From the NCBI GenBank assembly GCA_030549495.1, contig JAUIRK010000365.1, positions 62,001-126,000 of the forward strand: a stretch of DNA of 64,000 bases. The letters are read 5' to 3'. Positions 1 to 15,200 of this stretch are shown here, in pieces. The stretch's first letter is position 1. Every line of letters starts with the position of its first letter. The notes beneath the pieces were generated by a model. That model was not told the origin of the DNA and did not search any database. It saw only the letters and a program-made list of their open reading frames with translations. Source of the DNA: Nectonema munidae (taxonomy: Eukaryota; Nematomorpha; Nectonematoida; Nectonematidae). The position numbers and the translations under genes are program-made.

Positions 1-1
1 A

Positions 2-238
2 GATAAAGCATACTCCTTAAATGAGGAAAAAGCTCAAAATGAAGCACACGATCCCACTATTAGTGAATGTAGAAGTGATAGCATGAAATGCAATGGGGAA
101 GAGGATGCATACGATTATGAGCGACTATGTAGCAGTGAAGAGAAAAAGGTACGACGTAAAAAATTGTCTGAAATCGTTGAAAACGACATTCGACTTCCCT
201 TGGAGAAGGGATGGATCAGACAAACATTTATCAAAGGC
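2..238 (+). CDS. BAZ2: BAZ2 exon: acidic linker and first half of MBD/TAM domain (5' partial)
   Basis: The frame is open from position 2. It encodes an acidic, Ser/Glu-rich linker, then a basic stretch (KKVRRKK) and the start of the MBD fold, IRLPLEKGWIRQTFIKG. The donor GTAAGC follows position 238 and the exon ends in phase 0. The true start of this exon may lie before the window. Confidence 0.9.
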
Positions 239-3200
239 GTAAGCTACTCTTATTTTTTCGTTCTCTCGATGTTTTATTTCTAATGGGACACCTATGTCCC
301 ATAAAGTGAAAATTGACTACTTAACTCATTGAAAATGATAAGCCCCAGAATTAGTTTTCAAGAACCTAGACCAGGGATTGGCACATTCTATACTCCAAAA
401 TGGCGCCTTGATGACTTTCCTTGTAAAAAAATACTTTTTTTTTGATATCTTTGATACCAAGAAAACCCAAGGCTAATAAAACCCATTTTCGGCAGTTTTT
501 ACATTTTAAATAAAAATTAATTTTTTGAAATATAAAAATTGGAAATTTTCTAAGATTTATCTGTAATAATTTTAGGATCTAAAATTGAGTAAGAATAAGA
601 ATTTTTGCCCCATCATTATTAGATAGCAGGCGCATACCCTATAAAAGATTGACCACCCCTGAGTACAGACATGTTGAACCTAGGGTTACATTGTCATGCA
701 CTTCATATTTTGGCTTCGCCAAAAACTAACATATAAATTAAATAAATATGCAAAATTCATGAAATGAAATGAATAGAATAGGGTGGCATGGCAGGTTGGT
801 TGAGATGATGGACTCAGCACAGAAGCCTCTGGGTACGATTCTTCATCAATACCAATTTGTCCATAGTTTGACATAAGCGGTACATCAGTGCCTGCCTGAT
901 GTCAATGAAAACACACCCACGGTACCTTTACGGTACCTTTTAGAGCTTTTAAAAAATTAAATAATAACAAAGAAGTATGGTGGCATGTAATTAAAGTTAA
1001 ATTTAACATCCTAAACATTTATCATAGTTTTATCTGTATACCTCTCCTTTTTATACAAAAAAAAAGCATCTTTCGAGGTAGCAGTTGATATCTTCTATTT
1101 GTATGCACGCTTATAAAATGTTAACTTTTTTTTACCTTAATTTTAACAGCTGAGCTTGAGTGGACCAAAAGGACAAGTCACTTACTTTTCGCCAACCGGA
1201 AAAAAATTAAGAACATATCCTGAAGTTGAAAAGTACATAGAGAATAATAAAAGTTGTGAAGTAAATCCTCTCTCCCGAAAACACTTTTCTTTCAGTTCTA
1301 AAGTCATCGTTGGACGATTTGTTGAGATGTCATCACAGAATGGCAATAAAGTAGGTTTTTCGCTTTTGATATAAATTTTGTGTAGAAGGCAAAATCTTCT
1401 TTCTATGAACTCGCCACACTTCAAAGCCATGTGAAAAAAACTTCTTGTCTTTCAATGAAATGGCAAATAATAATAGTTTTCTATACTTCAAAGGACAAAT
1501 AACAAATTTTATCTCAGAAAAAGTAATCGAGTTATAAGTAATTTGAATTAAAAGTACTTCCAAATCAAAAAATCGTCTGCACAAGTAAAAAACTGATGAT
1601 GGGACGAAATGGGTGTAAAAATTTTTTTTTATCAAAACCTCAAATGCAAACTTGACTAAATAACCGTTATTGTTTTTGATAAGAGCGCGTACTATCCATT
1701 GAGAATAACGGTTAATGCTCTGGTTAGGAGCCATCAATTGTATGCATGTGGAATGAGTAAGGATGCACCTGTGTGAGGGTATAAGAAGAGCTTCAATAAT
1801 AAATTAGGTACTGTTTTTGTTAATCAAAGCACCTCAAGATATTTGAGCTTTGCTCGTCGCTGTCTCCTGAGTTCATCGGATTCGCCTTGAAGTGTTGATG
1901 ACGTAAGCAATCTGAGGCATTTAGAAGCTAGAAATGAACTTGCAAGGTGAATGTAGTTGATTTCTGAAAAACTAGTTATAGCAGCATTTCTTTTCCTCAC
2001 GAGGAGTTCTTGTAATTTTTCAAAGGCCATCACTCCACTATACTGTGTAATATTTATCAGCTCGAAAGATTCACAGACTGACTCTTCTGTGAAGAGTTTT
2101 TAATTAAATGAAGTAGATAACGATGTGTTTAAGGTAGGTTGTAATGAATAAATGATTTCAATAAATCGTAACAGGTTTTGGAGTGTCGTTATATGTATAT
2201 GGGAATTAAAAGTGTACAGTGCAGAAATTGAGTATGTGTTATGGAATCACCTATTAGTGTATCATGAGCCAATCTAGCTTCACCGATGCTAACAAAATAT
2301 TTTTCATAAAAAAGCCCACCAAGGCGGTCATTATCAGGTCTAATTGATTTGAGCAATTACGAAGGTTAAGTGTATCTTTGAAAGATAGTTTTGAATTAGG
2401 ACAAATGGTCCACTCTTAAAATTAATACTAGAGAAGTTATGATCTATGAGGAAAATCGTTTGTAGTCAATGGGTTTCTTTTTATTTACATTCAGCCATAT
2501 CTTCTCACAGAATGTATTTTATACACCTTCGAGTTCCATTCCCCAAATGACTTTTCTCAAATGCTTTGGTATTCGGTAACTGCATTGTTGACGTAAATTG
2601 CCAATATATAGAAAAAAATTGACATAACTGATTTCTTTGCCTTCTCTGGTAACGATGTATCGAATTTCTTATCGTATGTTTAGATAAATGATATCAAGTC
2701 AGAAGTTGTTAGTTTAGCGCAGCTTCACCGGTTAACAACCATTCCAACTTATGAAGGACAGTTAAATTTACTTAGTATGAATTCGCATATAGCGACATTT
2801 GAAAGGACGTATAATTTTTTGCCAAGTGAGTGTTAAAAGGCTGTAGGACCATTAACTCTCTAATAAGCACCTTTTCTTTCTCTGTGAATTTTAGTTAAAG
2901 AGATGAGCCAATGTAGTATTCGATATACTGTGTGAAATCTTCTCTTTGAGCTCTTAGAAAGGTTTTTTTCAATCTCATGAATGACGTCAATATTTAAAGA
3001 GTAGTTGTCTTTTACGAGTTTAATAAAATGTTTGTGTGTTGGGGTACTTTAATATACAGGAAAGATAGGAGTTGTGGGTACAATTCAAGATATTGGTGTT
3101 GGCAGTATTTTAGAAAATATATGAAATTGGTTAGTGGATCATAACGCCTCTAATACAATAGGAGGGTAGTAATAGCGGTCATACGCCACTGAGTTTTCTG

Positions 3201-6200
3201 GGTATGGATCGCATCCAGAAAAATCCGCCGAATACTCGAATAATCTGGAACTATTCTACTTCTCTGAGGGCGTTAACTTGAGACCAAATATAGAGCCCAT
3301 CAAGTGAAGTATCTAAATGAATGATTATATAATTATATTCTTCTCCGGCTACGACCGATTCGTAATTTTGCGTTGTTCAGAGAAGACAATCTCAATCTGT
3401 TTGTCTTCCTGACTCAGAATAATTCTAACTTCATTATGATTTGAAAAGCGTTGATATAATATAAGAAATCCAATTTTGCCAACGTTTCAATGTTGTTTTA
3501 ATGCGTGTATTTTTTCAAGGGGTCTTTTGCATTTTCTTTATGTCCATGTGTGTATAAGCAATTTTCTTTCCATCATCATTTTTTTAATCTTCATTATTCC
3601 CTTCCGTTCCACATACAGTTTTTAACCCTAACACCTCACAAAAATATATTTATAATGCCCATATTTCCAGTATATTTTATATATAAGGTGATAGAATATT
3701 ATTGCCTTTCCTCCTGAAAATTTTTAGGGACTCCCTTGTTTCAAATGTCTAACCTCACTTCTGGTAAACTTTGATTTAAAAAATATCTTTAAAATTAGAA
3801 TAGCTTCTCCTCTGTATCTCTTAGTATATAGAAAGAAACCTCGATTACTATGAATGTGTATAATCATATAATTATAACTTTTATTCGAAGCAATCTTCAA
3901 ATTTTTTTGTATTTTAAAGAAATATTTAATGATATTTTTGAAACTTTTTTTATCTGTAATTAATTCAAGCGTTTTCTTTTGAAGGTATTCACGACTTTGA
4001 ATGAACAAGAAATCATATGTAAAATAAATGAGTTGAAAGCGAATAAAATGAACCAAGGCATGAAATTTCTACACGTCTTCAATCCCACTCTGTTCCAGAA
4101 AGAAGATGGAACTGATCAACTCTTGACATCTTGCTCACTCTCTTCTAGCAATACTTATAATGTTGCTACCACATTTTGTAACATTTTTTTAAAATTATTT
4201 TAATATTTATAACTTTGGATGTGTAAAATATATTTTTTAATCATTTCTTCAAATGTTCTTTATCAAATAAATCTAAAATATATGGTATTTAAATATGCTA
4301 ATATGGGGACGGAGATGAATAATCTGTTAATGACCAGAATAATCAGATGATATCGAATGTAAATCAGAATATTTGTATTAAAAAGCCTTAATATACGCAG
4401 ACGATTTTATTTTTGTAAAGTCGACATATGTCCAGTCTACTGTGGTCGATACCGGTTAAAAGATTTTGAAAACTCTTACACTATATAACTCATAACTTGA
4501 AAGTATAAATAAGATATAGAATTTTAACTAAAGCCTGGTTCAATGTCATGAGATTATATATACATATTTCCTAAATCAATGGAAAATACATTGGATAAAA
4601 TAACATAAGTACCGCCAAGTGTGCCTTTCGTATCAAAACAAAATAAACTCAATTTGCAAGCAAAGCTCTCACATATTTATGTAGTGCCTAGGACCAAAAA
4701 TTTAGCCCCCCTCCCCCCTCTTCCACTCAACACAAAAATCATAAGCAAAAGTTTTAGTGACGTCTCCCAGCTATTAAATAATGTAACTGCTATTCTCAGT
4801 GGCTAGAGGTACTAGATTTTCTATCATTAGAAAAATTTTAACAATCATTTAAAAAAAAATACCCCTTCAAAATGAATGTAAGGTTTGAGATTATGCAATT
4901 ACATCACGTATGACATCATCAAAATTCATTTCCATCACAATTGATAGCAATTAAAAAGTCTTTTTATTTCTAACAACGCACTTGTATATTATGTTACTTT
5001 TTTTTATTTGCTGCCCCAAAGAAGTCTCACGCCAGGGGCGCCTCTATCCTCGCGTATGTATGCCTCTGTTTGCAAGTATACATTTTTGTGAAAAATGAGA
5101 TGGAAAATTCTAAGTATAAAAAATTGTTGAAGAAATAATTGTGAATTAATTTTCAAATATTTCTCACTATCCTTAGAATTAAATTTATTGCCCAAATGGC
5201 ATATTTTCAGTAGAAATCTTAGAGATAAACCTTCAGAAATTTGGAAGAATCTTTGATCGTCTCTTAATCGAATAAATCATAGTAAGCACTCTTTCCTTTA
5301 AGTGTAATTGTTAAAACTTTTTCACAGTCAAATTCAAAATCATCATTTATGTAATCTGTGTCTAAGATTTATTTTAAATATAGTAGAAATAATATTTTAA
5401 AAATTTTATTGTGAAATTTGCTGCATCATCATACAATATTATTGTATTTCTTTCATCATCCCCATCATCATCCATTTTGCCTTCGAGGCCTGGTTATTGT
5501 TCCCAAAAAGTCGGGGTCAATCAGTTTCCTGCAACAACTACGCCATTTCATTATGTTTTATTGTATTTCTCTAAATGTGTTAATAACTACAAGTTAAAAT
5601 GTGATATTACATATATATTTTTTTTAATAAAAAATGTTAAAATTATAAATTTTATACTTTTTTTACTTCACAGAAAATTAAATATCCTTTTATACTTTAA
5701 TTCAATGCTTCCTAACCTGTGGTCCGCAAGACCCCTAGTGGTCCGTGAAGATTTTATTAAGAGGGTCATACCAAACATTTTTGCATCATATATATAATAG
5801 CTTATAAAATATTGAACAAAAATACTAAAACTATTTCTCACGCTTTAATTTTATTATTTTTTCAATGCTTCACACTCCCTATATTACTTTTAATCATTAA
5901 TTTTTTGAAATTAAGTCCAGTCTGTAATCAATATAGGCAGAAACATCAATTTCTTTATTTTTAAAAATCGTCTTTTTTTTCTTTATCCTCTATATGAAAT
6001 AAAATGTAAGAAAGATGTCTCTTTTTTGGTGATTATAGATAGCTTTGATCAAGAGGTTAAAATTTGACAAATACTGTTGAATTTTCTTTACATTATTTTA
6101 TCTACTGCTTTAAAAGAAGTTTAACTGGCAATAATGAATGGAACTTTCTTCGTAACTTTGATAGAATGTAAGTTTTATCGTGAAGTGGTCCGAATTATAA

Positions 6201-9200
6201 ATATTTTCGTGTAAGGTGTCCATGGGATAAAAAAAGTTTTAAATCACTGTTCAAATTTATAGATTTGACAAACAGCAATGCTTGGTGTTTTAGATATTAT
6301 TATAGACTTTCCTGCAATCAGAAAAGCTTGTTGTATCAACAAGCTTTCAGTTAAAGTTTATTGGTTGCTAAAGCAAATTTTTAGTCATCTTTTTTATCAT
6401 TAAAAATCAATAAAAACTGTTAATAGGAATGATCAAATCAGTGACTTTCAGAAACCGCTATTCACCTGCTAAAACAATCCCTTAGTTAGATCGTTAACTA
6501 ATATATTCTAGTAGCAAATTGAAACCAACGTGTAAAATAGTGAGTCGTATTGATTCTCATATAACCTAATAGAAGTGTAATCGAGAATTCAGTACATCAC
6601 CATGATCTATGAGAAATCTTGTCTTTACTTGAATTATTTCAATTGTTTTTTTAGCTCCCAATGAATTTCTAAAACCAATTAACTTATCTCATTCTGCAAC
6701 TCAACTTTCTGAATCGAAAAATACTGTAAGGAATAATTGTTCATATTTTAATTCTTTTTATCCTTTCTATATCCAAAATTGTTAACTCTCTAGAATGCAG
6801 AAAAACAAGAATCCTCCCATGTAGCTCCCATTTTCCAAAATGGTAAGGTGGGGTGCAAAGAAAGTTCTGTAAGTTTAAAAGTAATTACATCTGATATATT
6901 TTTTCAGTGATCAATCTATAAGACAAAGTCATCGAGGAAAATTTGTTTACCATTTTTATAAATTTTTGCTATATACATTTTATAATTTATGAACGTAAAT
7001 TTGTAATTTTATCATTTATTTTTTCGAAAAGTTAACTTTTTATGTTTTTTACACTTTATTTTATCCAAAATTGAAGTTGTTTCTGTTTTTACCTTTTTTT
7101 AAATCAACATAGAAATTTTGTGTATAAATCATTTTTACAAATCTATTTTTTCTCATCTTTTCTAAGGAGTTTTTTAGTTATACTAGGAATTTCTGTGTTG
7201 ATTAAAAAAGACAATGCAGTGATCCCTCGCTACTTCGCGCTTTATCTTTTGCGGATTCTCTACTTCATGAGTTTTTCAAAGGGGTATAGTGAAAATATAT
7301 CGCGAATTTTGAAAGAAAAATCGCGAAAGATGAAAACCCAAAATATTTCACTAAATCCATTAAAATATTAATACCATCGTTTTTACTGCACAGCAAATTC
7401 TCATCATCTCAAGTTTTAGTAATTCAGATTCTTTCTTGGTGAGTACTCTAACAATATCATTTTTTTAATGTTACGTAGCCTAGGCTAGTGTTTTTATGGA
7501 ATAAAAAATATCCGTTTTTGGGCGTATTATTAATGTTGTCCACATCCGAGTGAGATTTACTTAGGCTAAATCACAGCTCAAGAATTACGGTTCGGATATT
7601 AGACTTAGTTCTAGCTGAACTAGCTATGGAAAAAGTCATAGAATGACTGTTTAGTGTAAAGGGTGGGTTGTTAACAGTACAGGGATGGTTTTAAAAGTCC
7701 AAATACTCGTTAAATAAAAAGCCTCTACTTCGCGAAAATTCCTGTTTCACGGGGGGTCTCCGAACGCATCCCCTGCGATATTCGAATGATTACTGCATAT
7801 TAAAAAAAGTTAATGTTTCAGTAATCAAAATTGGTATCTCCTCTATTTTGCCAGTCCATACAATTAGCTTAAAAAGTATGTAAAATTTTGCACATATGTA
7901 GTGTACATTTGTCAAATGTATTTGCATGCAAATGTTTACACTTGTATAATGTTATTCCTGAAAATACTTTAGAATACTTGAATTTTTATGGTTGGCGAAG
8001 GCTGATCGAAACGGAAAATATAATTTTTTTGTTCTCTTATCTTTTCCTTACTTATATAACTTTTTGCATAGGGTCAAAATAATGAAAAAACTTCATCTAC
8101 GTCCACTTCAAAAAAGTCCAAAAAGTTGAAGGACGATATGGATATTCCTTGTGATGAAGCTAAGGTAAATTTTATCTCATTTTATGAGTCTAAATTTATA
8201 AATGCATCATGCCATATGTACTCGTATTTCGAGCGATCTCTCATTTGACACCTCTTTTGAGAAAAAAGTGGAAGATTTGAATATTATCTAAATTCAAAAC
8301 TATTCCATTTTCGGATGAAGAATGGACAATTTTACTTCATTTATTTGATTCAAATTTTATTATTTTGTATTTATCAAAATTTTTTTTTAACAAATTTGAA
8401 TTTTTTAATTATAATTAAATAATATTTCTAAAATTTTCACCCATTAATTTTTATCAATAAATTTTTAAAAAATACAAATTCGTAACTATAATATTTCTTG
8501 ATAGTTCTGATCAGTGGCGGATCCAGAAATTTCTTATAGGAGCGGCCGAAATCTATTTAAATTTTTTGCAATTTTGCTAAAAGTCTTCAGAGAATACGAC
8601 AGCTCTATTATGTCTTTTAGAATTCGACTTGTCATATCGTTGATATAAAGGTATTCAAGTACCAATAAGTATTGTTTTAGGAAAACGTTCTCATGATTTA
8701 TATATATAAAATATAATATATATTATATAATTTTAGGTTTTGATCATGATTTTATATAGAAACATCCCATTGTTACAAGCAATAATAAATGTTAAATTAA
8801 TAAAATTTTTACTGAAATTTTTTTCGCTTAAACTTTTTGTATTCTTTTGTAGACGTTGCCTGAATTAGAGCTGGTTAGTGATAACCAATTTAATGGAAAG
8901 ATATACGCAAATTTGTTGATGGTAGTTGAATTTGTTCACAACTTTGGAGAAATTTTTGATTTTGGTAAGTTTCAATTCCATAACTGAACATACAAAAACT
9001 CAATTTTATAATAATCATCTACTTTATAATTACCATTTCATTCTTTTTTTAATTGTAAGTAGTTTTTAAGATAGTTAAACTGTTAGAAGAAGCAATTGGT
9101 TACTTTCTTTTGTTTAAATGAGTGGGTAAGGGGATATGTTATTATAGTACCATGAAGAATATTTTATTTTTACTTGGTTGCTTCACTAAATATATATTGA

Positions 9201-12200
9201 TGAATATTTTATTCATGGATATTGTTCAACAGACAAAATACTACATTATGCCAGGTGTAACAAAATTATGACGGAAAATGAGGTAGATTCTTTTAACTCT
9301 TTGAGAACAAGCGTGACACCTTGTCTGCAGAAATGAAAATCAGCTGCTTTAAACAAGTCTGGTACTGTTAAATTAACTCTTGTTAAACCTTCTTTAACCA
9401 CTACCACAAGTTACCCATTTTAGTTGCGCAAAACAGACTATTTTGACTAATCCCTATTGAATTCCATTGGAAATTCGATTTCGTCTACGTTCCTCTACAG
9501 CAGGGGTCACCAAACTACGACCCGAGGGCCAGATTCCGGCCTGTGAAGTAAGTTTACCCCACCCGCAAGCTAAATTTTGATATGGATAAGTGTTACAAAA
9601 TAAATATTTTGAAATATATTGTGTTCATTTCCACTTTTTATGTATCCTCAGTATATCAACTTTGCCACATCCATAAGGAAAACATCGAAATATTTTGCTT
9701 TATTTTGTTTTTAACAAGTATTAATAGGAATTTCATAATACCAGTATTTCTTAACTTCAATATTTCGGACCCCATTTTTTGAATTTTCGGTAAACCGGCT
9801 TTAAGAAAAGTTTGGTGACCCCAGCTCTACAGGAACAATCACCCAAAATACGTTAAACTTCTCAATTAAACTTCTTAAGTTTCAATCTTTCTCAATTAAT
9901 CATAATTGCTCATATTTGACCTTGATTAACAGCGACCACTCTCTCTAAATATAGGTTGACTGTAATCGACTAAACTTAAATTATTTAACGACTAACCAAG
10001 TTTCTTTTCCTCGATATTTTGTCATACTTCACAAGTTATAGTGTATTATGTCTGTCAACATTTAGTATACACAATTTTTAACATATTGATCAATAAATGT
10101 ATTTTAAAAAATTTTTAGTGCCACTTTTTGAACTGATTGACTATTATTTGATTATTGCAGAATATTTTGAGTTTTTCTTAATACGTTATCAAAGACTTGT
10201 CTTTTTTTATTTTCTTTTTTTGGCTGTCAATCATCATCAAACCTGACAATTTTTTTATCCTTATTCACTTTCTTATTTTTAGATGAGCACGTAGATATCA
10301 GTTCCCTTCAAACAGCCTTGAAAAATTTTGATACCTCGTGTGATTCAAACAACAGCAAAAATGACATCGTAACACGTTTAGCACTCAAAATGTTCAAAAA
10401 AGTTTGTGAAACTCTCCACTTCTCTACTAACTCAGATGAAAACGTAATTTATAAAACATTTTTTCTCCTCTATATTAAGCAAATATATGGTAGTTATTCA
10501 TCGAGATGCATGCACTATACCAGCATATACATACTTTGTACTTCAGTATTCTATGTCACTTACTGTACCTGTGTCGTATCTGTCATCACGTTTTGCTTGT
10601 CTCATCTGTTAGCATATTTTTGCCGAATTTAGTTATTGGAGATTTAGTTGGTATTGTTGAAACAAATTATTTAACCCATTAACGACCAGAATAATCAGAC
10701 GATATCTAGTATAAAGCAGATGATTTGTATTAAAAAGCATTAATAAAAGTAAACAAGTTTATTTTTGTAAAGTCGACATATGTCGACTGTGGTCGATAAC
10801 CGGTTAAAATTTTAACACAATTATTAAAAAATTTTTTTAATTAATGCTAAATGACCATCGAACTAACTCACTAAATTTAAAAAGATGTCCCTGCTATATA
10901 AGACAGCGGGGACATGATCAAAATTTATTTTGAAAAGAGAGGCGAAAAGTCATAAATTTGACATTTATTTATCAATAAGTTGATTGATTTCAAAAAAATG
11001 TGTTATATTTATATGATTTGCGGCTAATAGAACAAAAAAAGATTACCAATGACGCCATAACAAAATATAACTGATTTATGTGCCAATTTTTATCCTGCTT
11101 GTTTTCTTCTGAAGAAATCAAATGTTTTTAGACTTAGGTATAATGGTACTCTATCGGCTCAATTCTAATCTTATTAGTAATCAATAAAACACTAGGCATT
11201 AAGATTATTTCCCATTTTGAGGTCGTTATTCTTAGGATTTAATCGTTCACTTTGCTGTATTCATATATTTGAAACATATTCTTGTAAAATAATATATATC
11301 AGGTATAGTTATGCAGTATAAGGGCCATTGTTAGATTTTATTGGAAAGTCCAGGTAGATCCTGGACTCAGCATTCCAGGGGAAACCATGATATCCTTAGG
11401 GAACGGTGCAAACGTCACAAACAATTCTTAACTTAACTTGACTAACTCATTTATTATAAATTTTCAAATTAAATTGATATTCATGTTTAAAGAATCTAAA
11501 AATTTGAATCATATGTTTATTTTTCTTCGTTTCAGGAACCCTTTTTTCAAACACATTCAAACTTGATATTATCATTGTTCTACATTGAGAATTGTCAATT
11601 CTGTTGACAGCAGAAATGATACATCATAACAGTCTTTTCGAAATTTTTCCTCATGCACTCATCCCCATCACCATTTATCAAATGGTCGTTCTCCCCTATC
11701 AAGATTATCTTTTTGAAATGAATATCTAATGATCTTTTCTGGTAAATGCGGATAAACAATTAACGCTGGTTTTGGTGGGACAAAATAATTAATGCTGGTT
11801 TTGTGGAGGCCGACAAGTTTGGGTAAGTTTTTATGGGTAAATGTATTCTTACAAAATTTTGGTCAAATGGAAAGAAACATCTTAGGCATGATCTATTTGG
11901 TTTATTTTTACAAACAGTTGGAGTTTTCAATATCACGCTTCTATTTTTTAGTGGAATGTGATATTTTTCTATATCGTTTGTTAGTAGGACCTTTGTTTTA
12001 TTCAGGTCAGTCTGAGCATGCTTACCTCCTTATCTTGCTGCGTCTATGAGACAAAAGTAAAAAGTGATGACAAAATACACGTATCAAACTTAGTCTTAAC
12101 GATTTCTAACTATGAATTCATTTTCTTACTTAACCACTAAGGCACCCCGGTTTCCATATTCCAAGTATGGAGAGGCATAACTGATATAAGTGGGACAAAA

Positions 12201-15200
12201 CTTATTTTAATGGTGCAGGAACTATAAGTAAGTGTTTAGATTTATATATTTTAAGGTAGTTTCAGGAGGCAAAATATATTCCAGCGAGAACAAAGCGTGA
12301 GTAAGGTTGGTTAGCTACTGGGTTTCGATAACTCAAGGTCTTGGGTTCGATCCTGCATCAAGCCTACTTTCTCATAGTTCGATACAAGCGGTGCAATTGT
12401 GCCTTCTCGATGAAAACACCCCACGGTACCTTTACCCTCTCCCCCTCCAATTATCGGCAGGCCTTTCCGTTGGACAAAATCCGCCAGAGGGCAAAATCCC
12501 TATATGGGCCATGGACAAAATCCCACGTCTAACAAAAATAGCAGTACAGTACCTCTTGTAGGAAAGCCCCAGCGTTAAAATCCCTTAACGCTTTGAGGAC
12601 CACTCGTGGCAACATTGTCCAAAAATCAATATATATATAATTTGTTTTCAAAATTCTTGTCTTGCTTTAGTCTAAAAGAATTTACATCAAAAATAACCTT
12701 AAAAAATTTACGAAAAAGTCAAAGAAAATGTTGTTGAGATACGGTTGATTACTTTTTTTGTAAAATCAATTCCATATAACTACCAATATATAGTTAGTTA
12801 AGTTTTAATAAGTTCACTTTTTTCATTTAGGTTAGTGGATATAGACGTGCTTTTGGCCGGAATTTCATATTATATATATAAGATATAACCGTTTTTATCA
12901 CTAAGACAATTCTATAGTTTAAGCTCTTCTACAATTTAAATTTATTCAGGTCATAAAGATGTGTGCAAATGTTTTTCCCAATGACATTAAGATGACTGAT
13001 GACAACTTTTCTGAATATTTGCGAATTTTTATATCTGAAAAAAAAGAAAGTTTCTTTGATGAAGAGGTACAAAAATATTTTTTAACTATTCTTAACCTAA
13101 TATACTCATAGGCAATGCTTTCGCTAAATTTTTCAACATCCAGGAATAAAAAATATTTTACTATATTAAAATTATGAGAATATTTACAAAAAATATTTCT
13201 TTTTTATAAAAATATTCACATATGTTAAATTACAAACAGGGCAATCAATAATAATTGACCTAGATATTATTTAAAAATGAGATATAACTTTTTGAAAATT
13301 GCCATTCAAACAAAAAAGGTAACTAATTTTTTTTAAAGAAATTTATTCATTAATTTCTCAATTATAATAAAAAACATCTAAAATAATTTATCCTTTAAAT
13401 TTCTATCTTTTATCAATAATAATTTTGTTAGTTTTTGTAATGATTATACATTCTTTCATTTTAGTATCATCGATTGTCTTCTCTTTTTAACTTTTCTAAT
13501 ACCGTCTTATATTTTCTCTTGTATTTGATACTTTTACTTAAGTTTTATTCTATTCTATTGTCTGTCACATTTAATGGGAAACATTTTGGCGCGAATATAA
13601 AGTTGTTAATGCTTGCTCTTTTAGATTATAGACATGCTCAAGTGTTATCCATTTTCTTGTCTTTCTGTTTTCTGCAAGTCTCACATTTTGTCCTATCTTT
13701 GCAACCAATTGCTGGACTCGCCTTCCATTGTAACAAAAATTGAGCGGAAAATGGAAGAAGTAGCTTCTGCTAGACGCGACAAATGGCTTCTAGAAGGACA
13801 GATAAGAAAGTATATATATTAAATATTTTTCTTCCTTCAAAAATATCTAATTTTTTAAAGAATACCAAAGGATAACCTAAAAGTGAGTTCCTACGATACT
13901 TAAAAAAACAAAATACCCTGAAAATGACTATTTTTTCAAGTTCTGAAAATTCTCTTGGGTTTTCAGGAAATTTAAAAAATTTATCATATATTTTGAATGC
14001 ATAACACTTTTATAAATCAACACATAATTTTCTCTGTAACAAAGCAGGAGAAAAAAACAAATCATTTTGAAGAAAATTTTGATACAAAAGCCCAATTTTT
14101 CTTTGAAACGTATAAAGGAGGAAGGTAAATCTATGAACAAATAGAGCAAAACTATTTATAGTTGCTTTCCTAGGTTTCCATAATTTTTATGATATTAATT
14201 TTAATAGATACTTATTTTAATTGGGTATTTCGTTTTATCAATAAAGCTAAAATTGTAGTTTTCAGAAAATTCATGTCAAATATTTAGTAACATACCCTAG
14301 CACATACTTTTTGAAAGGACAGCTACACACAATGCATATGGAAGTGTAAAAATCTGTAAAATAATTTGGAATTTTTGGACTATAAATCGTGTGAAACGTA
14401 GTAAAATACTTTTTTGCTGATTAGGTTGTATGAGGGAGTTCTGATTTTCTTGAGATCAGGGGTTCTATCTTACCCAAACTTTACATTTTAGTTGAGTCGA
14501 TTAACCTCTGCCCTACCCAAAATACTTCAATGAGGCCGATATCTATTTTGCAGCATATTAATTTTAATTCTATATATAAGAGCTTTTTTGCTCACCCCAC
14601 TACTAATTTTAAATTTCTATCAATCCATATATAGTTATTTCTATCATACCGTCATTCCTATAACACAATTCGTTCTCCCTAAAAATCTATTTAAAAAAGC
14701 GAAAATCGTACATATTGTTTATTATGAACACGCTAATCCTGATATTTGTCTGAATCTTTTGTTTGAAGCAAATAGATAGTCAAGAGGTATGGTGAATAAA
14801 ATATGCTCCTTATATCGTCTACGTGAAGCGTCTATTGCTCCTTGATCCCAAGATTCTCAATCTTGGGTACATGTAACCCTAGGATAGAGCTACATGAAAA
14901 ATTTTGCGTCAGTAAATCATAACTAAATTATCAAAAAATTATCTTTCAATCTGAATACATAGTGTCACAGGTCAGGAAAACCTGACCCTCATGGTACAGG
15001 TGCTTTTTCATTCAATATGGTTGTATTATTTTACCTTTTTTAATTTGTAAATCTTTGTAAATTTGTAATAATTTTGTTTTTTGTATATGTTGTTTTTGCA
15101 CCATATTAAATTGATTACTTCAAATTACTCCCAAACAAAGGTCCTTTAATGTTGATTGGCTAGATGCCCAGCTTCATCCTGAATTCAGTCCATGGTTAGA

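Noticed and set aside
281-296. Short palindromes such as GGGACACCTATGTCCC and the one at 10886-10916 as transcription terminators
   Set aside because: Hairpin terminators are not expected in this eukaryotic pol II context; they more likely belong to miniature-element remains.
1333-1737. 134-codon open frame on the minus strand
   Set aside because: It overlaps the MBD exon end antisense, is Phe/Lys/Ile-rich as expected from AT-rich DNA, and has no motif.
13474-13743. Long open frame over the BAZ2 DDT to WHIM intron
   Set aside because: The true coding part is the exon at 13679 in a different frame; this one is a hydrophobic AT-rich shadow.
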